Shown one piece after another: positions 1 through 5,801 of a stretch of DNA of 5,801 bases. The position numbers and the translations under genes are program-made. The DNA is from Hyphomicrobiales bacterium (GTDB lineage Bacteria; Pseudomonadota; Alphaproteobacteria; Rhizobiales; UBA4765). The DNA lies in the NCBI GenBank assembly GCA_027487195.1, contig JAIYEB010000288.1:1-5801 (forward strand), in the 5' to 3' direction. The stretch's first letter is position 1. The number at the start of each line of letters is the position of its first letter. The notes beneath the pieces were generated by a model, which saw only the letters and a program-made list of their open reading frames with translations, searched no databases and was not told where the DNA came from.

Positions 1-806
1 ACCGGCCGTCCGGTCAGGCGAGCGCCGATGGCTGCAATCGCTGCCCATTGCGCAGCCTGACTTTCCTTGCCGCCAAAGCCGCCGCCCATGCGGCGGGTTT
101 CGACCGTGACCCAGGCATCGGGGATCGACAGAACCTTGGCAACGGTGTGCTGGATCTCGGTTGGATGCTGGGTCGACGACCAAACGTGCATTTCGCCGCC
201 TTCGCCCGGCTGGACGAGCGACACCTGACCTTCGAGATAGAAGTGCTCCTGCCCGCCAATCCGCATTTGGCCAGCGAAACGGCGTGGCGCGCGTGCAATG
301 GCGTCGCTCGCAGCGCCGCGCCTGAATGTGTAGTCCGGCTGCAAGTGCAGATTGGCTGCAAGCGCGTCACGCACGTCAATGGCGGCCGGCAGGGGTTCAA
401 CCACGATTTGAGCCAAGCGCGCGGCCCGGCGCGCCTGATCGCGCGTTGTGGCAAGCACCGCGAAAACGACCTGTCCGCAAAACTCGATCTTGTCGGTTGC
501 AAACACCGGATCATCTTCGATCACGGGCCCGCAATCATTCTTGCCCGGAATGTCGGCTGCGGTGAGGACGGCGACAACACCGGGGCTTTGCCGAACGGCA
601 TCGAGGTTGACCGACACAATCCGGCCGTGCGCAACCTTGGCGACGTAGCCTGGCGCTGCATGAAGCGTTCCCGCCGGCTCGGGCAAATCGTCGATATAGG
701 GTGCGTTGCCCTGGACATGGCGAACGGCGCTGTCGTGCGCGACCGGCTTTCTTACGGTTTTTAGCCCCTCTGAGGGCGGCAGATCAAGATTACGCAGCGC
801 TCGCAT
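1..806 (-). CDS. xdhB: Xanthine dehydrogenase, molybdenum-binding subunit XdhB (partial, N-terminal 268 residues; C-terminus beyond left edge)
   Basis: This is the large catalytic subunit of cytoplasmic xanthine dehydrogenase. It carries the molybdenum cofactor and oxidises hypoxanthine to xanthine and xanthine to urate, passing electrons to XdhA. The frame is open from ATG 804-806 to the window edge with no stop, so about a third of a protein normally near 780 residues is visible. Family blocks seen are PYIDDLPEP (36-44), GGQEHFYLEGQ (184-194), the STQ triplet (211-213) and RRMGGGFGGKES (238-249). By alignment from memory to the bovine and Rhodobacter capsulatus enzymes, Gln213 matches the cofactor-contacting Gln (767/197) and Glu248 the substrate-binding Glu (802/232), with the same 35-residue spacing. 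The second catalytic Glu lies outside the window. The start overlaps the end of xdhA by 17 nt and has a strong Shine-Dalgarno. No signal peptide is seen. Confidence in identity is very high. Confidence 0.96.
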   Translation of the reverse strand, partial: MRALRNLDLPPSEGLKTVRKPVAHDSAVRHVQGNAPYIDDLPEPAGTLHAAPGYVAKVAHGRIVSVNLDAVRQSPGVVAVLTAADIPGKNDCGPVIEDDPVFATDKIEFCGQVVFAVLATTRDQARRAARLAQIVVEPLPAAIDVRDALAANLHLQPDYTFRRGAASDAIARAPRRFAGQMRIGGQEHFYLEGQVSLVQPGEGGEMHVWSSTQHPTEIQHTVAKVLSIPDAWVTVETRRMGGGFGGKESQAAQWAAIAAIGARLTGRP

Positions 807-2265
807 GAGAAGCCTCCCTCGCGCCGGTCAGGCGCGTTGACGAACTGGTTCCCCCGGCAATTTCAGCGAGCGCCTTCACCAGAAGGTTTGCCGCCACTTT
901 CTGGCGGTAGCCTGCAGAAGCGCGCATATCGTCGATCGGTTGAAAATCGATGGCGTAGGCCTTTAGCGCCTTTTGATGGGTTGCGGGGTCATCAGGTCTG
1001 GCACCAAGCAACGCCTCCTCAACCGCGCGCGCACGCTTTGGTGTTGCCGCCATGCCGCCATAGGCAATGCGGGCCGACGTGATGATGCCGTTCTCGACGC
1101 CGAGCTTGAAGGCAGCCATGACGGCTGAAATGTCCTGATCAAAACGCTTGGAGATCTTGTAGGCGCGGACATGCTCATGCGAGCGCGGCTTGGACACGAT
1201 CAGGCGTGTCAGGACCTCGTGGCGTGCACGGTTCTGCTTTCCGTACGAGATATGGAAATCCTCGAGCGGCATCTCGCGCACCCCCGAAGCCGAGGCGAGT
1301 TCAACCCTGGTGCCAAGCGCGAGCAATACCGGCGGCGTGTCGCCAATCGGCGAGCCGTTTGCAACGTTGCCGCACACGGTCCCGGACGCACGCACCTGCT
1401 TTGAGCCGATCCTGCGCCAGACCTCGCCAAGATCGGGATCCATCGCCTCAAATGCAGCAGCACTTTCGGCATAGGTCACGCTTGCACCAAGTGTCAGCGT
1501 ATCAGCCTGTGAAACGATGTCCCTGAGGGATGCGACGCGCCCGAGATGCACAAGCTTCGGCAAATGGTCGAGGCGCTTGGTGATCCACAGGCCAATGTCG
1601 GTTGCGCCAGCAAGGATCGTCGCATCGCGGTGTTTGTCGAGAAGCGCTAGCAGCGAGCCTTGCGTCGCCGGTGCTGCAAAGAACTGATCGTCGTTCCCAA
1701 CCAGGACGTCTTCCTGATCTGCCAGCGCCTCAAGGCGCGCGATGAGGTCTGCACGCGAGCGCGACAGCCAGTCCGGCGGTTCGTCGGCCAAGGCCAATCC
1801 GGCGTCGGTGATCGGGCGATAGCCCGTGCATCGGCACAGGTTACCCCCAACCCAATTGTCGACATCAGCCTTGGTTGGCACGCCCTCATGGGCGTGGGTC
1901 ATGACAAACAGGCTCATGACAAAGCCAGGCGTGCAGAACCCGCACTGTGAGGCGTGATGGCGGACAAACGCCTCCTGTACCGGATGCAGAACGCCACCCT
2001 GAGCGAGATCTTCGATGGTGATGAGCATGCGCCCGTCAAGCTGGCCCGGCAAAAGGATGCAGGCGTTGACAGCTTCGACGACAAGCTTGCCGTTCTTCAG
2101 TGAGCACACGGCAACCGTGCAGGCGCCGCAATCGCCCTCATTGCAGCCCTCCTTGGTCCCCATCAGGCGACGCTCGATCCTCAGCCAATCGAGGAGCGTC
2201 TGGGTTGGATCGAAATGGTTGATGGTGACGGTTTCGTTGCGCCACAGGAAACGGATCGGGCGCAT
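790..2265 (-). CDS. xdhA: Xanthine dehydrogenase, iron-sulfur/FAD subunit XdhA (491 aa)
   Basis: This is the small subunit of bacterial xanthine dehydrogenase, moving electrons from the XdhB molybdenum centre through two [2Fe-2S] clusters to FAD and then NAD+. The plant-type ferredoxin domain (about 1-80) has Cys41, Cys46, Cys49 and Cys69. The helical [2Fe-2S]-binding domain (about 85-160) has Cys108, Cys111, Cys144 and Cys146 in QCGFCTPG and NLCRCTGYRP. All eight ligands are present. The FAD domain follows, with ILAGATDIGL (217-226), GTVCGNVANGSPIGD (295-309) and RAYKISKRFDQDIS (367-380). The length fits the family, which is about 460-490 residues. The frame is open further upstream to 2349, but that extension lies inside uraH. 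ATG 2265 is preferred because it follows the uraH stop by 1 nt, has GGGGA 7 nt upstream, and begins the ferredoxin fold directly (MRPIRFLWRNE). The stop is TAA at 790-792. Confidence 0.97.
   Translation of the reverse strand: MRPIRFLWRNETVTINHFDPTQTLLDWLRIERRLMGTKEGCNEGDCGACTVAVCSLKNGKLVVEAVNACILLPGQLDGRMLITIEDLAQGGVLHPVQEAFVRHHASQCGFCTPGFVMSLFVMTHAHEGVPTKADVDNWVGGNLCRCTGYRPITDAGLALADEPPDWLSRSRADLIARLEALADQEDVLVGNDDQFFAAPATQGSLLALLDKHRDATILAGATDIGLWITKRLDHLPKLVHLGRVASLRDIVSQADTLTLGASVTYAESAAAFEAMDPDLGEVWRRIGSKQVRASGTVCGNVANGSPIGDTPPVLLALGTRVELASASGVREMPLEDFHISYGKQNRARHEVLTRLIVSKPRSHEHVRAYKISKRFDQDISAVMAAFKLGVENGIITSARIAYGGMAATPKRARAVEEALLGARPDDPATHQKALKAYAIDFQPIDDMRASAGYRQKVAANLLVKALAEIAGGTSSSTRLTGAREASHASAA
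813..818 (-). promoter_or_regulatory. Strong ribosome binding site of xdhB inside the xdhA 3' end
   Basis: Read on the minus strand, GGGAGG lies 6 nt before the ATG at 806 and is a near-perfect Shine-Dalgarno. It sits within the last codons of xdhA and decides the xdhB start. xdhB can therefore recruit its own ribosomes even though its start overlaps the xdhA stop. Confidence 0.75.
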
Positions 2266-2266
2266 C

Positions 2267-2608
2267 CTACGATCCCCGGTAGGTTGAATAGCCATAGGGC
2301 GAGAGCAACAAGGGCACATGATAGTGCTCGCGATCCGCCGCAATGCCAAAGCGGATCGGGATCAGGTCGAGAAACGGTGGCTCTGGCAGGGCCACGCCTG
2401 AACGCGCGAGATAGGCGCCGGCATGAAAAAGGAGCTCATAGCTCCCCGGAACAAAGGCCTGGCCTTCAAGAATTGGCTTGTCGAGACGACCATCATCATT
2501 GGTGACGCCGTCTGCCAGTTTCAGCCCATCGCGGAAGAGTTCGATACGCAATCCGGAAGCCGGCCGGCCCAGCGCGATATCAAGCACATGCGTTGTCAAA
2601 CGACCCAT
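2267..2608 (-). CDS. uraH: 5-hydroxyisourate hydrolase (transthyretin-like), 113 aa
   Basis: UraH hydrolyses 5-hydroxyisourate, the unstable product of urate oxidation, to 2-oxo-4-hydroxy-4-carboxy-5-ureidoimidazoline on the route to allantoin. It is a homotetramer of the transthyretin fold. Family hallmarks are all visible: LTTHVLD at 4-10 (His7), GVTNDDGR at 34-41 (Arg41), EHYHVPLLLSPYGYSTYRGS at 94-113 (His95) and the diagnostic C-terminal YRGS (110-113). The YRGS ending separates hydrolases from true transthyretins. No leader peptide is seen, so the enzyme is probably cytoplasmic. It is the first gene of the purine block, with TAG at 2267-2269 followed after one base by the xdhA ATG. The start has GGGA 7 nt upstream (2616-2619). 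The usual partner UraD is not adjacent. Identity is secure; its promoter is not. Confidence 0.96.
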   Translation of the reverse strand: MGRLTTHVLDIALGRPASGLRIELFRDGLKLADGVTNDDGRLDKPILEGQAFVPGSYELLFHAGAYLARSGVALPEPPFLDLIPIRFGIAADREHYHVPLLLSPYGYSTYRGS

Positions 2609-2641
2609 GGAGTCATCCCAAATCGAAAAGCCATACGCAGC

Positions 2642-2670
2642 ATTGTCAGGGTTTTCGCGAGGCTGCGCAA
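2642..2670 (-). promoter_or_regulatory. Candidate promoter for uraH-xdhAB (weak)
   Basis: On the minus strand, TTGCGC (2670-2665) and GACAAT (2647-2642) are separated by 17 nt. They match the sigma-70-type -35 and -10 consensus at 3/6 and 4/6 positions. The placement, about 33 nt before the uraH start, is sensible for the first gene of a block. The match is poor enough to occur by chance, so the call rests mostly on position. Confidence 0.3.
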
Positions 2671-2681
2671 CCGTGCAACGG
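2671..2681. repeat. Short inverted repeat upstream of uraH
   Basis: CCGT-GCA-ACGG forms a perfect 4-bp stem with a 3-nt loop. It abuts the candidate -35 of uraH on its upstream side and lies about 10 nt after the recO stop. It could be half of an operator, part of a weak hairpin or chance. It is too short, and lacks the T-tract, to be called a terminator. Confidence 0.25.
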
Positions 2682-2690
2682 CCGGCTTGC

Positions 2691-3422
2691 CTAAAGATCG
2701 CGGGCTGCCTGTTTCACGGTTGCGGCGCGAAGACCGATGCGGGCTTCAGGCTCGCTTGTGCCACGAGCGCCCCAGACATTGCGCTCAAGAAAAAACCCCG
2801 TGAGCCGAAAGCCGTCTTCGACATCCTGCAGCGACTCCGGCCCATCACCGCCAAGGAACCGTGGCAGCCTGAACAGCCTGTCGGCATAGGGGAGTGCTGC
2901 AAGCTGGGACACGGCCCGCCCGGACTTTGGCGAGACATGGGTCAGGTCGGTTGTCCCGCCGGTTGCAGCGCACTCGGAAAGATCAAGGCCAAAGCCAAGC
3001 TCTTCCAGCAATGCAAGCTCAAGGCGCACCATCAATGCGCCTGCAACGGCTGGATCGTCGGCATGGTCGAGGACCACATGGGCCGCGTCATGCAGCAGCG
3101 GATGGGGATCGCGCTCAGGAAGCAGTCTGAGATGCGCGCCAATCAGATTGATCACATGAAGCGCCACGGGGCTTGCCATCAACAGCGCGGCGCGGCTTGT
3201 CACGACTTCAGCCGTGAAAGTTCCAAGGTGCTCATCAAGCCTGGCGCGCCAAGTCACGGCCACGGTGTTGCCGGCCTGAAGCAGCGGGCGCATGCGCGAG
3301 CCTGCGCCTCCACGCACAATGCCGAGGTGCCTGCCGCGTTCGCGCGTCATCAACTCGAGAATGGCATTGTTCTCGGCGTGCCGTCGTGTCCCAAGGATCA
3401 AGCCTTCCCCGGACCATTCCAT
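2691..3422 (-). CDS. recO: DNA repair/recombination mediator RecO (243 aa)
   Basis: RecO acts with RecR in the RecF pathway. It binds single-stranded DNA and SSB, anneals complementary strands and helps load RecA at gaps. The N-terminal OB-fold is recognisable from EGLILGTRRHAENNAILELMTRERGRHLGIVRGG (residues 6-39). The helical C-terminal region follows, with LGFGLDLSECAATGGTTDLTHVSPKSGRAVS (142-172), a block typical of alphaproteobacterial RecO. Only one cysteine is present (Cys151), so the four-cysteine zinc site of some RecO proteins is missing. The length matches the family, about 240-250 residues. ATG 3422 lies 4 nt after the stop of the small membrane gene and has no clear Shine-Dalgarno, so translation is probably coupled. 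The stop is TAG at 2691-2693. It is the last gene of the lepB-rnc-era run. Confidence 0.93.
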   Translation of the reverse strand: MEWSGEGLILGTRRHAENNAILELMTRERGRHLGIVRGGAGSRMRPLLQAGNTVAVTWRARLDEHLGTFTAEVVTSRAALLMASPVALHVINLIGAHLRLLPERDPHPLLHDAAHVVLDHADDPAVAGALMVRLELALLEELGFGLDLSECAATGGTTDLTHVSPKSGRAVSQLAALPYADRLFRLPRFLGGDGPESLQDVEDGFRLTGFFLERNVWGARGTSEPEARIGLRAATVKQAARDL

Positions 3423-3426
3423 GGCA

Positions 3427-3699
3427 TCACGTCAGTGCGCGATAGGCGAGCCGGGCGGCACCAAAGACAATTGCCAGGAGCGCCAGAAACAAGAGCCCAT
3501 GGACGCCAACACGAAACCAGAAACTGAGCTTGCGCTTGGCACGCTCCAAAATCGAACCGCCGGGCAACCGGTCAAGCCGCTCGGCAAAAGCAAGTTTCAG
3601 CGCGCCGAACGTTTTCCATGCTGAAAACGACGCAACACCGATCGCCACAACGGCGGCTGTGACAAGAACAATGACAACCGGATCAGCGGTCACGCCCAT
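3427..3699 (-). CDS. Small two-helix membrane protein of unknown function (90 aa)
   Basis: I do not recognise the family. The protein has two hydrophobic stretches, at about residues 7-27 (PVVIVLVTAAVVAIGVASFSA) and 64-82 (VGVHGLLFLALLAIVFGAA). They flank a positively charged loop containing RAKRK (53-57). By the positive-inside rule the loop should face the cytoplasm with both ends outside, though basic residues near the C-terminus make this uncertain. It looks like an inner-membrane hairpin and not a secreted protein. The ATG shares one base with the era stop (TGATG), AAGGA lies just upstream, and the TGA (3427-3429) is 4 nt from the recO start. This tight packing between two conserved genes argues that it is real and co-translated. 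An antisense frame spans the region, but the hydrophobic pattern and junctions favour this strand. Confidence 0.78.
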   Translation of the reverse strand: MGVTADPVVIVLVTAAVVAIGVASFSAWKTFGALKLAFAERLDRLPGGSILERAKRKLSFWFRVGVHGLLFLALLAIVFGAARLAYRALT

Positions 3700-4607
3700 C
3701 AGTCCTTTGGAAACTCAAGCCCCATCGCCCGATAGCGCTCGGGGTCATCTGCCCACGCGTCCCTGACCTTCACATAGAGGAAGAGATGGACACGCGTTTC
3801 GGTCAACTCCTCGATTTCCTTGCGCGATCCGGTCGAGATGGCCTTGATGGTGGCGCCATCCTTGCCAAGCGCAATCTTGCGCTGGCTCTCACGCTCGACG
3901 AACAGCGTCTGTTCGATGCGGACTGAACCATCCTTCTTGACGGTCCAGGACTCCGTTTCCACCGTCGAGGAATAGGGCAGCTCCTGATGAAGCCGCTCAT
4001 AGACCTTTTCGCGGGTGATTTCTGACGCCAGCATGCGCATGGGCAGGTCGGATATCTGGTCTTCCGGGTAAAGCCACGGCCCGGGGGCCACCACCTCGGC
4101 GAGGTAGTCCAGGAGATCCGGCAGACCATGTTCACGCGTGGCCGAGATCATGAAGGTGCGCTCAAACGGCACAAGGTCATTGGCAGCTGCGGCAAGCGGC
4201 AGGAGTTTGTCGCGGGAGAGCTGATCGATCTTGTTCAGAAGCAGGATGCGCGGACGGCGCACCTGCACCATGCGCTTGAAGATGGTGCGCACTTCATCAT
4301 CAAGCCCGCGCGATGCATCGACCAGAACAGCCACGCGGTCGGCGTCTTCTGCACCCGACCAGGCTTTTGTCACCATGGCGCGATCAAGCCGGCGCTGGGG
4401 CTGAAAAATGCCCGGCGTATCGACAAGAACGATCTGGCTTTGGCCACGCATGACGACACCGCGCACAAGGCTGCGGGTGGTTTGCACCTTGTGGCTGACG
4501 ATCGTGACTTTTGAACCGACCATGGCGTTGACGAGGGTCGATTTTCCGGCGTTGGGTGCGCCGACAATGGCAATGAACCCGCAGCGGGTTTTGACAGGTT
4601 CGTTCAT
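3699..4607 (-). CDS. era: GTPase Era, 30S ribosome assembly factor (302 aa)
   Basis: Era binds the 3' end of 16S rRNA and helps 30S subunit maturation, coupling GTP hydrolysis to release. The GTPase domain shows G1 GAPNAGKST (16-24), the G2 region VQTTR (41-45), G3 DTPG (63-66), G4 NKID (125-128) and G5 SAT (155-157). The C-terminal KH RNA-binding domain carries ERESQRKIALGKDGATIKAIS (238-258), with its GKDG loop at 248-251. The length is normal for Era, about 300 residues, and no motif is damaged. ATG 4607 overlaps the rnc stop as ATGA, and the TGA (3699-3701) overlaps the next ATG by one base. No strong Shine-Dalgarno is seen, so re-initiation after rnc is the likely mode of translation. 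The rnc-era pairing is classic: both act on rRNA maturation. Confidence 0.98.
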   Translation of the reverse strand: MNEPVKTRCGFIAIVGAPNAGKSTLVNAMVGSKVTIVSHKVQTTRSLVRGVVMRGQSQIVLVDTPGIFQPQRRLDRAMVTKAWSGAEDADRVAVLVDASRGLDDEVRTIFKRMVQVRRPRILLLNKIDQLSRDKLLPLAAAANDLVPFERTFMISATREHGLPDLLDYLAEVVAPGPWLYPEDQISDLPMRMLASEITREKVYERLHQELPYSSTVETESWTVKKDGSVRIEQTLFVERESQRKIALGKDGATIKAISTGSRKEIEELTETRVHLFLYVKVRDAWADDPERYRAMGLEFPKD

Positions 4608-5302
4608 GCCCGTGGTGACCTTTGCCCGAGTTGCACAAGGAGCGCTTCGGCTGCGGCCTGTTCTGCGAGCCGTTTGGAGCGCCCTCGCCCCTCGGCACCG
4701 TCTGTTCCAGGCACTTCAACCATCAAGATGAACTCCGGCTCATGATCAGGCCCGGATCGGGCCACTTCGCGATAGTTTGGCAGTGGCAGGCCGCGGCCCT
4801 GCGCCCATTCCTGCAATTCCGACTTCGGGTCGCGGTGTGCGGCAACGGTGCGCTCAAGACGCGGACGCCAGAAGCGCTCGACAAAGGCTGCGGCAGCGGC
4901 TGGCCCGCCGTCGCGATAGATTGCACCAATCACGGCTTCGGCCGCATCGCCAAGGATGGTTTCCTTGCGCCGCCCGCCAGACTGCGATTCGCCGGGCCCA
5001 AGTCTCAGTTCCGCGCCAAGACCTAGTTCGTTTGCAACATCCGCGCACGTCTCGGACCGCACAAGCGCCGTCAGGCGGCGTGACAGTTCACCCTCGGGCA
5101 CGTTGGGGAACGCAACAGTCAGCATATCCGCCACGCTGAGCCCCAGCACACGATCGCCCAGAAACTCGAGCCGCTCATAGCTTGGCTTTGAGGGACCTGC
5201 GGCACTCGAATGGGTGAGCGCCTCCACCAACAGTTTTGGATCGGCAAAGCGGTAGCCAAGCCTGACCATTACGTCATTAAGGCGATCAATCCTTGGGCTC
5301 AT
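4604..5302 (-). CDS. rnc: Ribonuclease III (232 aa)
   Basis: RNase III is the Mg2+-dependent double-strand-specific endoribonuclease that processes the rRNA precursor and many mRNAs. The catalytic domain (about 1-150) has the signature ERLEFLGDRVL (43-53) and GDAAEAVIGAIYRDGG (118-133). Glu43, Glu46, Asp50, Asp119 and Glu122 correspond to E. coli Glu38, Glu41, Asp45, Asp114 and Glu117, so the active site is intact. A double-stranded-RNA-binding domain follows, from about DPKSELQEWAQGRGLPLPNY to the KRLAEQAAAEALLVQL helix. The open frame extends upstream to 5353, but that part overlaps lepB. ATG 5302 is chosen because it overlaps the lepB TGA as ATGA and gives the usual RNase III length and N-terminus. 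No Shine-Dalgarno is evident, so coupling to lepB is likely. Confidence 0.97.
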   Translation of the reverse strand: MSPRIDRLNDVMVRLGYRFADPKLLVEALTHSSAAGPSKPSYERLEFLGDRVLGLSVADMLTVAFPNVPEGELSRRLTALVRSETCADVANELGLGAELRLGPGESQSGGRRKETILGDAAEAVIGAIYRDGGPAAAAAFVERFWRPRLERTVAAHRDPKSELQEWAQGRGLPLPNYREVARSGPDHEPEFILMVEVPGTDGAEGRGRSKRLAEQAAAEALLVQLGQRSPRA

Positions 5303-5801
5303 TTGATGGCGCTGAAGAGCCGGTCCCAACGCACAGACCAGGGCCATTCCCAAACGCGCCAGGCCTGCGCCCCTTCTTCCAGCGAGAAGAAGCGGATTTC
5401 CGCCCGCCCGACCAGATTTTCAAATGGCACATAGCCAACGGCCGACAGAACCCGGCTGTCGGTCGAGTTGTCGCGGTTGTCGCCCATCATGAAATAGTGG
5501 CCGGCGGGGACAATATAGACGTCGGTGTTGTCAAGAAACCCGTTGTCGACAAGATCGAGAACTTCGTAGCTGCGCCCGTTCGGCAATGTTTCGCGGTACT
5601 GGCGCACCTGCGTAATCCGGCCAAACGCATCCGGCATCGGAAAATCGGCAACCCGCTCGCGCCGCACGGGCTGGCCATTCAAATGCAGCATGCCGCCAAT
5701 CATCTGGACGCGATCACCAGGCATGCCGATGATGCGCTTGATGTAGTCGGTCTCATTGTCCTTTGGCAGCTTGAACACAGCAACATCGCCGCGTTCGGGC
5801 T
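5299..5801 (-). CDS. lepB: Signal peptidase I (partial, C-terminal 166 residues; N-terminus beyond right edge)
   Basis: LepB is the membrane-anchored serine-lysine protease that removes signal peptides from exported proteins on the periplasmic side of the inner membrane. The visible part starts PERGDVAVFKLPKD, which matches the family core. DYIKRIIGMPGD holds the catalytic general-base lysine, encoded at 5737-5739. The third signature, GDNRDNSTDSR, is at 5452-5484. The N-terminal membrane anchor and the catalytic serine motif lie off the window, so the start is not visible; the GTG at 5776-5778 is an internal Val codon, not the true start. The protein ends WDRLFSAIK with TGA at 5299-5301, which overlaps the rnc ATG. 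The order lepB-rnc-era is widely conserved. The catalytic half visible here is intact. Confidence 0.97.
   Translation of the reverse strand, partial: PERGDVAVFKLPKDNETDYIKRIIGMPGDRVQMIGGMLHLNGQPVRRERVADFPMPDAFGRITQVRQYRETLPNGRSYEVLDLVDNGFLDNTDVYIVPAGHYFMMGDNRDNSTDSRVLSAVGYVPFENLVGRAEIRFFSLEEGAQAWRVWEWPWSVRWDRLFSAIK

Larger units (their letters stand above)
2609..2690. other. Intergenic gap between recO and uraH
   Basis: This 82-nt gap is the only sizeable non-coding stretch in the window. It separates the housekeeping operon from the purine genes. It holds a short inverted repeat and a weak candidate promoter. No GC-rich hairpin followed by a T-run is present on the minus strand, so there is no obvious intrinsic terminator after recO. 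Read-through or Rho-dependent termination are both possible. Confidence 0.7.

Noticed and set aside
48..764. A 238-codon open frame on the plus strand
   Set aside because: It lies wholly antisense to xdhB, whose minus-strand translation carries clear molybdenum-site motifs. Long antisense frames are expected in GC-rich coding DNA, and this translation resembles no known protein.
2266..2349. Upstream extension of the XdhA reading frame
   Set aside because: The extra 28 residues overlap the conserved C-terminus of uraH and precede the ferredoxin fold. The ATG at 2265 has better spacing to a Shine-Dalgarno and follows the uraH stop directly.
2790..2800. A six-T run after GGGG on the minus strand, resembling a terminator tail
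   Set aside because: It lies inside recO coding sequence (Gly-Phe-Phe-Leu codons), and no complementary arm is found just upstream to form a stem.
2478..3527. A 349-codon plus-strand open frame crossing uraH, the recO-uraH gap, recO and part of the small membrane gene
   Set aside because: It is the longest antisense frame and looked striking, but it covers several recognised minus-strand genes, has a cysteine- and arginine-rich composition typical of shadow frames, and shows no domain.
4128..4514. A 128-codon plus-strand open frame
   Set aside because: It lies entirely antisense to the Era GTPase domain, where the minus strand has all five G motifs. It is treated as a shadow.
5303..5353. 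Upstream extension of the RNase III reading frame
   Set aside because: The 17 extra residues lie inside the lepB C-terminus and are not typical of RNase III. The ATGA overlap at 5299-5302 marks the natural start.

Overview
The window is a compact, entirely minus-strand stretch of a GC-rich (roughly 60 %) proteobacterial chromosome. The gene order lepB-rnc-era-(small membrane gene)-recO, the style of the RecO and LepB C-termini, and a split XdhA/XdhB xanthine dehydrogenase all suggest an alphaproteobacterium, possibly of the Hyphomicrobiales. The order is inferred from family resemblance only, and I cannot name a genus.

In transcription order (right to left) there are two blocks. Block 1 (5801 to 2691) is a housekeeping operon: the C-terminal part of signal peptidase I (lepB, running off the right edge), RNase III (rnc), the 30S-assembly GTPase Era (era), an unrecognised 90-residue protein with two membrane segments, and the recombination mediator RecO (recO). 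Stop and start codons overlap by 4 nt (lepB/rnc and rnc/era) or 1 nt (era/membrane gene), or lie 4 nt apart (membrane gene/recO). One polycistronic mRNA with coupled translation is therefore very likely.

Block 2 (2690 to 1) is purine catabolism: 5-hydroxyisourate hydrolase (uraH), the Fe-S/FAD subunit of xanthine dehydrogenase (xdhA) and the N-terminal third of its molybdenum subunit (xdhB, running off the left edge). XdhAB oxidises hypoxanthine and xanthine to urate. Urate must then be oxidised by a urate oxidase not seen here before UraH hydrolyses the product. uraH and xdhA are 1 nt apart, and xdhA and xdhB overlap by 17 nt.

The only real intergenic gap is 82 nt between recO and uraH (2609-2690). 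It holds a weak candidate promoter and a short inverted repeat, but no convincing intrinsic terminator. No RNA genes, mobile elements, CRISPR arrays or long repeats were seen. No previously undescribed system is evident. The least ordinary item is the small two-helix membrane gene embedded between era and recO.
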